This document shows, piece by piece, positions 11,010-21,396 of a stretch of 64,000 bases of DNA. Origin of the DNA: Inonotus obliquus (lineage: Eukaryota; Basidiomycota; Agaricomycetes; Hymenochaetales; Hymenochaetaceae). Each line of letters begins with the position of its first letter. The first letter of the stretch is position 1. Below the pieces are notes generated by a model, which searched no databases, was not told where the DNA came from, and saw only the letters and a list, made by a program, of their open reading frames with translations. Made by a program: the position numbers and the translations under genes. The stretch covers positions 620,001-684,000 of the forward strand of contig JAJHTX010000002.1 of NCBI GenBank assembly GCA_032164295.1, given 5' to 3'.

Positions 11010-12465
11010 ATGTCTGAGAACAAAGGACATCAGCCAAGCCAACGTGGCTACCGTAGTTCACCGCCGCCTGTACCAACAGCAAAACGGTCCTCGGGTCAAC
11101 GTCCGGCGTCTTCTTTAACGGCGTCTAAAGTCGATGATGCATCGCGCTCCCATCTGCGCTTCTCGGGCAAGGTCATGCCGAAAAGACCGGATGATTTGGG
11201 CATGCCAAGCATGTCCAGCTCTGCAAATCCTAACGAGCAGACCGTAATGGTGCAAACTGCTATTGTTTTAATCACTGAAGCTACGATCGGAAAACAAACA
11301 GTTTCGGCATGTATTGTAAGCGATAGTAGGGGTGAGTGCGTTACTGTTCAAAAAAAGGTAGCGGAATACTGTTCAAAAAAAGGTAGCGGAATCGAACAAA
11401 GGGGAAGAAAAGAAATATCGTGAAAATATGCGCAGTTATACTATGGAACTCGGCAATGGCGATGAAAAGATAAAAGTTAGCAATCCTAAGCAAGACGTCT
11501 ATCTCGTTGAATCGGGTAGATCTTTTCGTCAAGATAGTTTCCCTGCTTGTCTTTGCTTGGGTCCAGGGAAATCTACTGGACTTTCTCTATTCGATACCAT
11601 TCTAGCTCAAGAGGGCCGTCATGCGGATTATAAACATAACACCCTGACCATAGGCATGGGTCCCTGGAAAGGAGAGAAGAAGGCATCTATTTTAGATCTC
11701 AAATTCGATGGATACTGTGACATTGGAGTTGTTGACCCCACGGATCGCAATATCCAGTGGATACAACCATCGGATCGTATACCAAGCATACCCAGTGTCA
11801 CAGCGCGGTTTGCATACGGAGACGTTGAAGTGCTCGGTGATCGGGTCGCTCACGGTTACATTGATGTCGCTGCAGCTACAACAATAGTCCAGGAGTGGCT
11901 GTTTGACGCCCTGAGAGCAAAACTGGAAATTGATGGAATCAAGCTCATAGAGAAGACAGGCAAAGAATTGAAAGATTTGATACTTTCCGAAGATGACTTC
12001 AATATCTTAAATGGGAATAAAAGTTGCTTCGAGGTTCGATTCCAAATGAAAAAGAGAGACGTCTCGGACTCATACTCGGTACCAATGCGTCTCACGTCGC
12101 AGCAGTTGGGCTGGAAGATAATGGTGCAATGCGATGACACAGGGATACTTAAGCACAAGAATATCGATTTCATACTTGGAATACCATTTCGTGAGTGCTT
12201 TGATTCATTTGGCCGAATAAAATAGGTGCTCACACTTCTAAAAGATCAAAGTGTCCATAAGATGGGCCGCAATCAGGTAGTAATTCACAATCCGACCAGA
12301 TCTGATAAGACTATTCAGTCGTGTGTTGGTTTCATGCCGAGGACGGAAAGGAGCAGGCGCGAGGAGGTAACTCAAACGGGATCAGTCGCTGGTGGAAAGC
12401 GACGGCGGGGTAAACAGGAAGAGGACCAGAATCCGAGACGGGGACGACCCTGGGAACTTGATTAG
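11010..12465 (+). pseudogene. pepsin-like (A1) protease homologue, copy 3, frameshifted
   Basis: The start MSENKGHQPSQRGYR is in the conserved ATG context, and the first intron of the sister copies is absent. The frame is open from 11010 to a stop at 11421-11423, then resumes in another frame at about 11428 with LGNGDEKIKVSNPKQ. The shift is explained exactly by a perfect 25-bp tandem duplication at 11343-11392; ignoring one copy puts both halves in one frame. A 54-nt intron (12191-12244) leads to exon 3, which ends at 12465 (RRGRPWELD). The N-lobe triad position reads VSD and the C-lobe DVA, so it had lost catalytic residues as well. Probably not translated full length in this haplotype; an assembly error at the duplication is possible. 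Confidence 0.75.
11343..11392 (+). repeat. perfect 25-bp tandem duplication
   Basis: ACTGTTCAAAAAAAGG followed by TAGCGGAAT occurs twice head to tail (11343-11367, 11368-11392). Because 25 is not a multiple of three, it shifts the frame of protease-like copy 3. Each unit contains a run of seven A, a likely slippage site. Confidence 0.95.
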
Positions 12466-12512
12466 GTTGGAATGTGAAAGCTCTCCGTCTGAATGGCGGA
12501 CTATCATTCCAG

Positions 12513-12900
12513 GTATGATCTCAAATGGCGTGGAAATGAGTTTTGGCCCCGTGTGATAGTGGTAGATTAGTGTTGCTGTTGGTTGTACTTGACAGGAGAC
12601 ATAATGTATGCCGATTACAGTGTCCGTACCCAGATTATAGACAGTGCACGAATGAGATTAGAAATAACAGAATCCCCGTACTTTGCATCAATATCAGTCT
12701 TGAGGCATAGGATTCAACATACTCTAGTTACAGCTGCTACGGCATCATTATGGGCCCCATCGACCTATATCCTTGTTGACCCTGTTCACTGACAGTTACG
12801 ATTCCAATTATTCTTTACACGTTGTCCGAGTCACCTCAGATCTTCGGAGTCGACATCTATGCTATCAGAATCCAGGAGAAAGTCAACATGTGCATTAATA
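12513..12900 (+). repeat. conserved downstream module, unit 3
   Basis: Third copy of the module. It again holds ACAGGAGACATAATGTATGC and the frame with YADYSVRTQIIDSAR and ASISVL. Its right end is shorter than in units 1 and 2. Confidence 0.55.
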
Positions 12901-12967
12901 TTCGAGGAGCTGCGCTTATGTCCTGTCCTGTACGAGATGAACTCGTTGAACGTCGGCACAGAGCTAT

Positions 12968-13878
12968 AACTTATCCAAACATCTACCAACACACTTCATC
13001 AACTCTTCTCTCGCATTCTCTGTCCTTATTCTTTTCAGCCTTTCAAGCAACCTAAACGCGAACTAAAGCGGTTCTTTGAATGTATTCTGCGCGGTATCCG
13101 AATCCTAATGCTCTGAGTTTCCGACGGAGGTGAGTAAGGAGGCGAAGGTGGTGTCAGCGGGTATGGGGTGTCTACCTTGATCGTGGAGTGAGAGGGGGGA
13201 GGTGCGGGATCAGGTAGGGAAAGGAGAGGAGGGGAGAAATGCTTGCAGAGATTCCGGATCATTTGCGATATACGTGAGATATTGTTATTCGAGGAGCATA
13301 TGAATCTGCACGAATAGATGGACACCCACTCAGCGTGAAGTAACGGTTAAGGCAAGAAAACGACTCACGAAATAAGACACTCCCAAGGATCCTGTCTTAA
13401 TATTCTAATCCCTCTAAACCTCGCTCGTAAACTTCGGAAGACAGGATCATTCGCACTCCAAGTATCATATAGCTCGAGTAGATCCGTGTCCAACCGGAAG
13501 TAGTCACGAATGAATCTAAGCGTTTCTTCCTCCTCTTTGTCCATATCCTCATCACCCTCAGAGGCAGAGTTCCCAGATTCTCGGCCAGGGAATTCAGACC
13601 GATAAAATAAAAATGTGCCATTCTGTCTCAAGCACACAACTCGATCCTGAAGACAGAACCTCCATTCATACAATGACTCCTGTGAGGCCCTTTCGTCCAC
13701 AAGTTGCATTCCCGTGTCTGCCTCATTGGCAGTAGATGGACTTGCAGGACCATGAAGAGGGAAATCCGTCCAGCGAAATGATTGACCACATTTTAGTACT
13801 GCCGAGAGAGATAGTTGGGATACTGGGAGCGGGAGAGCTTGAAGTCTTGTGGGATTGCGGTAGCGGCTAGGGTGACAT
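12968..13878 (-). pseudogene. OGG1 5'-half fragment C
   Basis: Duplicate of OGG1 exon 1, intron 1 and part of exon 2. The start region has a 4-bp deletion so that ATG at 13878 is followed almost at once by a stop. The downstream exon-1 frame (LKCGQSFRW, RGIRILRQDPWECL) is otherwise open and nearly identical to OGG1. The exon-2 part is frameshifted and lacks the catalytic exons. Confidence 0.88.
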
Positions 13879-14303
13879 GGGCATGAAAAAGGCAATGATC
13901 GGCGTGATCGACGTGCTTGTGGCGCACTTTGCTATTTCAAATTACTCCTCCTAGCCATTCCAGCATCTTCATCTTTCTCGCCTTTGCAAAGTGCCTTCAC
14001 TCCTTTGCTTCACCACCTTGGAATTTCTCGCACTCCCACAATGATCACGACTCTCATGTGATAATGGATCGCATCTCAGCCTGGTCATTTCGGTTGCTCA
14101 CGACACTCCGAGTCGTGCGCTGCAAGAATCAGAGACGATTAATAATTACCCCGTGGAGGGCGCATACTGGTAGTGCTCCAGTCAGATTGCATACGAATTT
14201 GCTTATGTAATTTGCAATGTGTCCTGTAAGCAAAGCAAACGAGCTGGGCGACTATAAAATCCCACCCATTACGCCCAATTGCTCCAACGCACCTTGACCA
14301 ACA
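13879..14303. promoter_or_regulatory. divergent promoter copy, unit 4
   Basis: Copy of the unit-1 spacer with small insertions, TATAAAA at 14253-14259 and the conserved block up to ACCAACAATG at the start of gene 4. Confidence 0.65.
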
Positions 14304-15870
14304 ATGTCTACTGAGAAGAGGCACGGACCATATAAATACCGTATGCCACCTTTTTTGCTTCGCCTGTATCAGTCATTTATCTGATAATTTCTCCAGCGGA
14401 GCGGAATGCGCTTCAAGAAATCAGGAATGTCAGAGCCTATCTTCCAATCCCGAAGCACAGCAAATCGGATCACAGCACTAACGAGATGGAAGAAAACGCT
14501 GTAGGCCCCGTATCTGGGTCGAGACTATCTGTAGCATCTTCGTCGACGTTGTCTCAACGCAAACGAGTCAAGGATGCATCTCACTACCGTCTGCGCTTCT
14601 CGGGCAAACTGTCGGGTCAATCACCATTGACTGAATCAAACATGTCCAGCTCTGTAAATCCTAACACACAGACCGTGAAAGCAACTGCGTCAACTATCTT
14701 TTTAACCACTGGAGCTAAGTTCGGAAATAATAAAGTTCTGGCACGTATTACAACCGAAAGTAAACAGGCTAGCGTTTCTGTTTACCAAAGTAAAGTAGCA
14801 AACCTTTTAGCGGACTCGAACAAAGCGGTTCATCACTGCACCAAAGATGTGGATGTTTACAGTTTTCCTATGGAACTCGGCGATGAAAAGATAAAAGTTA
14901 GCAATCCTGAGCAAAGAGTATGTGTTTCTGAATCATCTTCTCTTGATGGTCGAAATGGTTTCTCTGCTGTCCTTGGCTTGGGTCCAGGGAAAACTCCTGG
15001 CCTTCCTCTATTCGATACTATTCTAGCTCAAAAGCTCCGTGCTGCGGATTTTCGACATAACACCCTGACCATGGACATATCTCCGTGGAAACCAATAGAG
15101 GGATCTAAAACAGATTTTGAATTCGATGGATATTTTGACATTGGAGCTGTTGACCCCACGGATCCCAGTATCCAATGGATACGGCCAGCGGGTGGTAACA
15201 TCCTGCAGAGCGAACACAGTGTCACAGCGCGGTTTGAATACAGAAACGAAGTGCTCGGCGATCGCATCGCTGAAGGCTACGTTGAACTCGGTTCAGCTAT
15301 GACGGCGGTTGCAGGGTGGTTGTTTGACGCCCTGAAAGCAAAGTTGATAAACAATGGAATCACGCCCACGGAGAACAAACACGAACAAGGGACAGCTTTG
15401 ATACTTTCAGAAAAAGACTTCGAAACCTTGATTGGAAAGGAAAGTTGCTTGAATATTAAATTCCGAATGAAAGATGGCAAGGAATTCTGGGTACCCAAAC
15501 GTCTCGCGACGCCGTTGGACCCGAGGATAATGGTACAACGTGATGACACAGGGATGCTTGAGAGCAAGAATAGCGATTTCCTACTTGGAATATCATCTCG
15601 TAAGTGATTTGATTCGTTTGGCCGCATAAAATAGGTATTCACACTTCTTAAGTTCAAGATGTCCATAGTAGTGACAAACAGATAGTAATTCACAATCCGA
15701 CTGGATCTGATAAGACTATTCGGCCGTGTGTTGGTCTCATGCCGAGGACGGAAAGGAGCAGGCGCAAGGAGGTAACTCAAACGAGATCAGACACTAGAAA
15801 GCGACCGCGGGATCCGGATGAACAGGAACAGGGCCAGAACCAAAATGGCAAGCGACCCTGGGTAATTTAG
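14304..15870 (+). CDS. pepsin-like (A1) protease homologue, copy 4, catalytic triads lost
   Basis: Exons 14304-14340, 14397-15599 and 15653-15870 (introns 56 and 53 nt) give 485 residues. An internal ATG at 14486 also opens a long frame, but the 14304 start sits in the conserved context and joins in phase. Fold markers are GFSAVLGLGPGKTPGLPLFD, WLFDALKAKL, and LLGIS leading into VHSSDKQIVIHNP. The N-lobe triad position reads TTE within ARITTESK, and the C-lobe triad reads ELG within EGYVELGS, so even the second-lobe Asp is gone. The C-terminus ends with a basic, Gln-rich stretch. Predicted non-enzymatic. Confidence 0.8.
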
Positions 15871-15905
15871 GTCGGAACGTGAAAAGATTGGTGGACTCAT
15901 TCCAG

Positions 15906-16270
15906 GTATGATCTCAAATGGCGTGGAAATGATTGTGTCCAGTGTGATAGTGGTAGATTAGTGTTGCTGTTGGTTGTACTTGACAGGAGACATAATATAT
16001 GCCGATTACAGTGTCCGTACCCAGATTATAGACAGCGCACGAATGAGCCTAGAAATAACAGAATCCCCGTACTTTGCATCAATATCAGTCTTGAGGCACA
16101 GGATTCAGCATACTTTAGTTACAGCCGCTACGGCATCATCATGGGACCCTTCGACCTATCTCCTTGTCGACCCTGTTCACTGACAGTTACGATTCCAATT
16201 GTTCTTTACACGTTGCCACCTCAGATCTTCGGAGTCGACATCTATGCTATCAGAATCCAGGAAAAGATTT
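15906..16270 (+). repeat. conserved downstream module, unit 4
   Basis: Fourth copy of the module with ACAGGAGACATAATATATGC and the YADYSVRTQIIDSAR frame. Copies 5 and 6 of the protease-like gene lack it. Confidence 0.55.
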
Positions 16271-16327
16271 GGAAGTGCAGAACTTTCCTATCCTGTATGA
16301 GATGAAATTGTTGAATTTCAGTATATA

Positions 16328-17129
16328 GACATAACTTGTCCAAACAAGTCTCCTTCCAACACGAATACACTGGCATTTCATCATACCTTCCCTCTCCCTA
16401 TTCTTGTTCGAGAAACACGAACATGCCTTCATCAGAGCTACCGTTAGTTTCAAGGAGCATTCAAGTTGAAACGGAGATTTCAATGTGTTCCTCACGGGGA
16501 GGGATGGAAGGATGGTAGAGGTTGTAAGAGGGACTGTGCAAGAGGCGAGTAAGTAACAGGTGTGAGTTCGGTGGATAAGTGCTTGTAAAGACTCTGGACC
16601 ATTTGGGATATTCGCGAGATATCGTTAATCGATGAGCATATGAACTACAGGAATCGTATGTAACCATTCGACCATCAGCCCAATGTTTTGGTAAAAAAAA
16701 ATGACTCACGAAATAAGGCACTTCCAAGCACCCTGATCCCTTTAAACCTCGCTCCTAGATTCAGAAAGACAGGGTCCAAGTATCGTGTAGCTCAAGTGGG
16801 TCCGTGTCTAACTGGAAATAGTCCCGAATGAATCTGAGAGCTTCTTCCTCCTCTTTGTCTAATATGATTAATTCTTTGTCCAAATTTAAGAAGCAGAAGT
16901 CCCATATTCACGGTTAGGATAAACAGACCGATTGCTCCTGTGGGACCCTTTCAGTCTGCAAATTGCATTCCTACGTCTGCCTCATTGGTACTTGCAGGAC
17001 CTTGAGAGGGAAAGTTGTTTAGCCAAATGCTTGGCAACATTTAGAAGATACAGACAGAGATAGCTGAGATACAGAGAGCTTCGAAGCCTCGTGAGATTGT
17101 GGTAGTGGCTAAGCTAAGGTGCCCAACAT
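16328..17129 (-). pseudogene. OGG1 5'-half fragment D, most degraded
   Basis: Only patches of OGG1 identity remain, in the same order and orientation as in the other fragments: sequence matching the exon-2 region near 16429-16470, the SSNNNISR region near 16612, and exon-1 patches up to a start-like CAT at 17127-17129. Many indels and stops. The high divergence suggests this is the oldest of the four fragments. Confidence 0.7.
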
Positions 17130-17552
17130 ATGACGGTCTTGGCTAAGGCGAGGTCGAGTGAACAGGGTAATGATCGACGTGATTGACGTGCACGTGGCCG
17201 AGGCCGTCGATTTTTCTTTGCTACCTTAGACCTTAGTACCTATCAACTCCAGCATATTTCTCGCTAGTGACTTCACTCCTTTGCTTTACCACCTTAGAAC
17301 TTCTCGTACTCCCACAGTGACTACGGCCCTCATGTTTCTCACCCACTACACTGGACAGCATCTCTGGTCATCTCTTGGTCAACTCGGTTGGTCGTGGTTC
17401 TCTTGTGCTGCAAAAATCAGGGACGATTATCCCTTGAGGAGCGCATGTAGGTAGCACTCTAGGTAGTTTGCGTACACAATCCGCTTAAATTCAATGCTGT
17501 CTGCGAGCAATGCAAACGAGTGTCTATTACGCCCAATCCACCTTGACCAACA
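17130..17552. promoter_or_regulatory. decayed promoter copy, unit 5
   Basis: Diverged copy of the unit-1 spacer. Pieces such as TTCACTCCTTTGCTT and the ATG context ACCTTGACCAACAATG remain, but the segment holding TATAAAA in units 1-4 is deleted next to AACGAGTGTCTATTACGCCC. Gene 5 may therefore use a different core promoter. Confidence 0.5.
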
Positions 17553-19120
17553 ATGCCGAGTAGTCAGAACCACGAGAGACATAGACAACGTAAACAATGT
17601 ATGCCACCTTTTTTCTCTGCTGTATTTGCCATTAAGCTGATAGTTTCCTCAGACAGGCGGCATCCGCTGAAAGAACTCAGCTCGAACGTCAGAACCAATT
17701 CGAATGTCCGAGCCAACCCTTCAGGCTCGAAGGACAGCAGAATTACCAAAGGAATGGCAAGGGTTACTGTAGTCCCTGCCCCTCGATCGAGTAAACGTTT
17801 AACGTCCTCATCGTTATCCCAAGGCCAACCAACCAAGGGTGCATCTTACTCAAGTCTGCACTTCTGGGGAGAACAGGATCCGAGTCAACCGCCCTTGGCA
17901 GTATCACACATGTTCAGCTCTATAAAACCTAACAAACAGACCATGCTGAAAGCAAGTGGGTCAAATGTTCGACTACTTACGGAGGCTAAGTTTGGAACCA
18001 AAAAGGTTCGGGCACTAATGGATACCGGAGCTTGTGCAGTTCACATTCACCGCAGTATCATCGGCAAATTCTTAGCCGACAAGAGAAAGCCGAGTACTGG
18101 TCAACTTTCCGCATGCTTTCCAGGTTCTGGTGACGGCAGTAATAAAGATACGGATGTTTACAGTTTTCCTATGAAGCTCGGCGATGGCGCTAAAAAGATA
18201 AAAGTTAGCAATCCTGAGCAAAGAGTATGTGTTTCTGAATCATCTTCTCTTGATGGTCGAAATGGTTTCTCTGCTGTCCTTGGTTGGGATCGAGTATCAT
18301 CCCCTGATCTTTCTCTATTCGAAACCATTTTAGCTCAAAAGCATCGCGGCAAGGCTTTTCGGCACAAAACCCAGACTATGGACATATCTCCGTGGAGAGA
18401 AGTAAAGAAGGGATCTAAGATCAAATTCAAATTCGATGGGTACACTGACATTGGAGTTGTTGACCCCGAGGATCCTAGTATACAATGGATACAACCATCG
18501 GATCGCGAAATCCTGCGGGATAGACTTGGTATCACAGCAAGGTTTGCATATGGAAGGGATCTCGACGACGATGGTAAAGAACTGCTCGGTGAGCAAGTTG
18601 CTCACGGCCGACTTGATACCGGTGCGACTCTGATAACGGTTGCACCGTGGCTGTTTGACGAACTGAAAGCTAAATTGGAAGCTGATGGATTCAAACCCAG
18701 GGAGTACCAACACGAAAACGGGGTACTTTTGCTGCTTTCGGAAGAAGAATCCCGAGTCCTTGAAAAGTGCTTGGTGGTTCGACTCCAACTCCTGACTGAA
18801 AATGACAAGGAAAAGGAAGTCTCTGTGCCAATAGGTCTCATGGTGCCGTCGGGCTTAGGGAGTCCTAGCTCTGTACTAATGCGCATGATGACTGTGAAAC
18901 GTGATGCATCAGAGTTGCTTGGGCTCATGAATAGCGATTTCCTACTAGGAATACCATTTTGTGAGTGTATCGACTCATTTGACCGAGTAAATGAATACTC
19001 ACGCCTGTTAAAGATCAAGCCGTCCATGAGATGGGCAAACAGATTGTAAGCCGCAATCCGAGCGGAACTGATCCGAATATTCCGACATGTGCTGGTCTCA
19101 TGCCGAGAGCGAGAAGGTGA
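17553..19120 (+). CDS. pepsin-like (A1) aspartic protease, copy 5, both DTG triads intact
   Basis: Predicted aspartic endopeptidase. Exons 17553-17598, 17653-18960 and 19014-19120 give 486 residues. The first intron (54 nt) is a multiple of three and open, so its retention would add 18 residues, MPPFFSAVFAIKLIVSS-like and hydrophobic. The N-lobe triad is in RALMDTGACAVHI (GAT at 18021) and the C-lobe triad in HGRLDTGATLITV (GAT at 18615), about 198 residues apart, close to the pepsin spacing. Other A1 landmarks are GFSAVLGWDR...LSLFETILAQ, WLFDELKAKLEADG, and LLGIPF joining VHEMGKQIV like the pepsin LGD-F-V-D strands. No propeptide or clear signal peptide in the spliced form, so cytosolic or nuclear location is inferred. 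The usual YGTG flap was not recognised. Confidence 0.82.
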
Positions 19121-19530
19121 CTCAAAAGGGAGCAGGCACAAGTGGATCCAGGCTGAATCAATGAAGTTAAACATGTGTGTATCAGTGTATGCGGGCCGCG
19201 TGCCAAAATAGGAAAAGGTCGTCACGTGGTCTTCTCCTCTCTCGGTTTGTTTGCAAGCACTCTTTTACTTTGCAACTTCTCACCTTGACACGATGCCTAA
19301 GACCTTCATGCTTTTTTGTATACTACAGTGATTCGCAGCTCAGATATCTTGTTTCTTGTGTATTAGTCATTCCAGTTGATATCGAATCTCGTGCGCGGCA
19401 AGAATCAGAGACGACGATAACATATACGGGTGGTGTTCTAATATCCAATCCGCTTAATCGCAATGTGCTGTGAGCAATGCAAATGAGTTTGGTAACTATT
19501 AAATCCCATTACGCCCAATTGCTCCAATGC
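19121..19530. promoter_or_regulatory. spacer upstream of protease-like copy 6
   Basis: Contains a diverged copy of the promoter block: GCAAGAATCAGAGACGA, GCAATGCAAATGAG and TATTAAAT at 19497-19504 in place of TATAAAA, then CCCATTACGCCCAATTGCTCC. There is no OGG1 fragment and no downstream module between copies 5 and 6, so this pair arose by a different or older duplication. Confidence 0.5.
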
Positions 19531-21105
19531 ATGTCTGGTAGTCAGAGATATGGAAGTGCTGAACAACATGCCACGCACCGTGAAGGTATGCCACCTTTTT
19601 CTCGCCTGTATCAGCAATTTAACAATTTCTTAGCCAATCGATCTTCGAATGTCAAAACCAATCATCTTTCAAGCCTGAAGCACGACCCGGACGCGTCTGG
19701 TCACAGCTCAGCATTGTCCCAAGCATAATCAGTCACCAGCAAGGATGCATCTTCTTACCATCTGCACTTTCGTGGTGAACAGGATCCGAGTCAATCACCA
19801 CTGGAGGGATCACACATGCCAAGCACTAACACGCAGACCACGCTGAAAGCAACTGGGCTAAATTTTCAACTACTCACGGAAGCTAAGTTTGGAACTGCAA
19901 AGGTTTGGGCTCTGATGGATACAGGAGCTGTTGGAGTTTACATTCATCGGAGTAAAGTCAAGGAATTCTTAGCCGACACGGAAAGACCGAGCACGGGTCA
20001 GTTTTCCGTATGCTTTCCGGGCTCCGGTAGCCATAGTATAAAGAATATGAACGTTTACACTTTTCCTATGGAGCTGGGCGATGGTGCTGAAAAGATGAAA
20101 ATTAGCGATCCTGAGCAAGAGGTCTGCGTCTCTAAATTACCTCTTCTTGATGGTACAATGGGTTTCTCTGCTATCCTTGGCTGGGATCGAGGTGAAACTC
20201 CCGGCCTTCCTCTATTCGATACCATTCTAGCTCAGAAGGATCGTGCTGAGGCTCTTCGACACAAAACCCAGACTATGGACATATCCCCGTGGAAAGAAGT
20301 AAAGGAGGGATCTAAAACGCGTTTCAAATTCGATGGATACAGTGATATTGGAGTTGTTGACCCCGAAGATCCCAGTATCAAATGGATACAACCATCGTAT
20401 CATAGAAAGTTGCGGGACAGACTCAGTGTCACGGCCAGGTTAGCATACGGAAATGATGATGGAAAAGAACTGCCCAGTTCCCAAATCGTTCACGGCCGCT
20501 TGGACACCGGTGCACCTTTGATAGTGGTTGCATCGTGGTTGTTTGACGAACTGAAAGCAAAATTGAGAGCTGATGGATTCAACCCCATGGAGTGCAAAAG
20601 CGGGCACGACGACGACGACGTATTTTTGTTACTTCCAGAGAGAGAACTCCGAACCCTGGAGGAAAAGAAAAAGTGCTTGGTGGTTCGACTCCAACTCCTA
20701 ACCGAAAACGACGAGGAAAAGGATGTCCTGATACCAATAGGTCTCACTGTGCCGTCAGGCTTGGGGATCCCTGGCTCTGTAACGCGCATGATGACGGTGA
20801 AGCGTGGCAAGTCAGGGGAGCTCGAGAGCAAGAATAGTGATTTCTTACTTGGAATACCATTTTGTGAGTGCTTTGATTCATTCGACCGCATAAGATGGAG
20901 TTTCACACCTGTTAAAGATCAAGCCGTCCATGAAATGGGCAAGCAGATTGTCTGCCGCAATCCGAGTGGAACTGATCCGAGCATTCCGCCCGTGCGTTGG
21001 CCTTATGCCGAGAGCGAAGAGGTGACCGAAAAGGGATCAGTTATTAGAATTGCGAGAATAGACGTAGATTCCAGTTCAAAGCTTACCACCCAGAGTTGCT
21101 GCTGA
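19531..21105 (+). CDS. pepsin-like (A1) aspartic protease, copy 6, DTG triads intact but early in-frame stop
   Basis: By homology, exons 19531-19585, 19634-20863 and 20918-21105, phase-consistent. In exon 2 a TAA at 19726-19728 interrupts the frame; beyond it the same frame is open to 21105. Translation could restart at ATG 19816, giving a protein that still contains both triads: ALMDTGAVGVYI (GAT at 19918) and HGRLDTGAPLIVV (GAT at 20503). Landmarks GFSAILGWDRGETPGLPLFD, WLFDELKAKLRADG and LLGIPF-VHEMGKQIV agree with copy 5. Exon 3 is longer than in copy 5 and ends LTTQSCC. Either a recent pseudogene or an N-terminally shortened active protease. Confidence 0.72.
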
Positions 21106-21396
21106 GCGTTTGCTTAGTACTTATAGATGCCTTGTCATGTTCGATACTCACCAATGAAGCATTTCACTTGGTACAATACCGATCCTTTCGTGTGTCTTGT
21201 AGTTGGATTGGCTGGTACTTATTTCTGATAATTATTAATGCTCTGGTATTGATGACGAAAGTGTGACCGCGCTTCGCCACGTCGTCCTTCCCACGCGTCT
21301 CTTGCCATTCATTCTCTTCACCAGTGTCCTCCACTCTGCTCAATTCACTCACCTATCCACTTTTGCTCTCTATTTCTCCTTTCGACTTGATACAAC

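Noticed and set aside
11359..11383. A 25-nt GT-AG intron in protease-like copy 3
   Set aside because: It coincides with a perfect tandem duplication and is much shorter than any other intron in the window (48 nt or more).
3618..21105. Reading the DTG-containing family as retrotransposon proteases (retropepsins)
   Set aside because: Retropepsins are single-lobe; here two lobes with two DTG sites about 195 residues apart are in one chain, and no reverse transcriptase, integrase or LTR is nearby.
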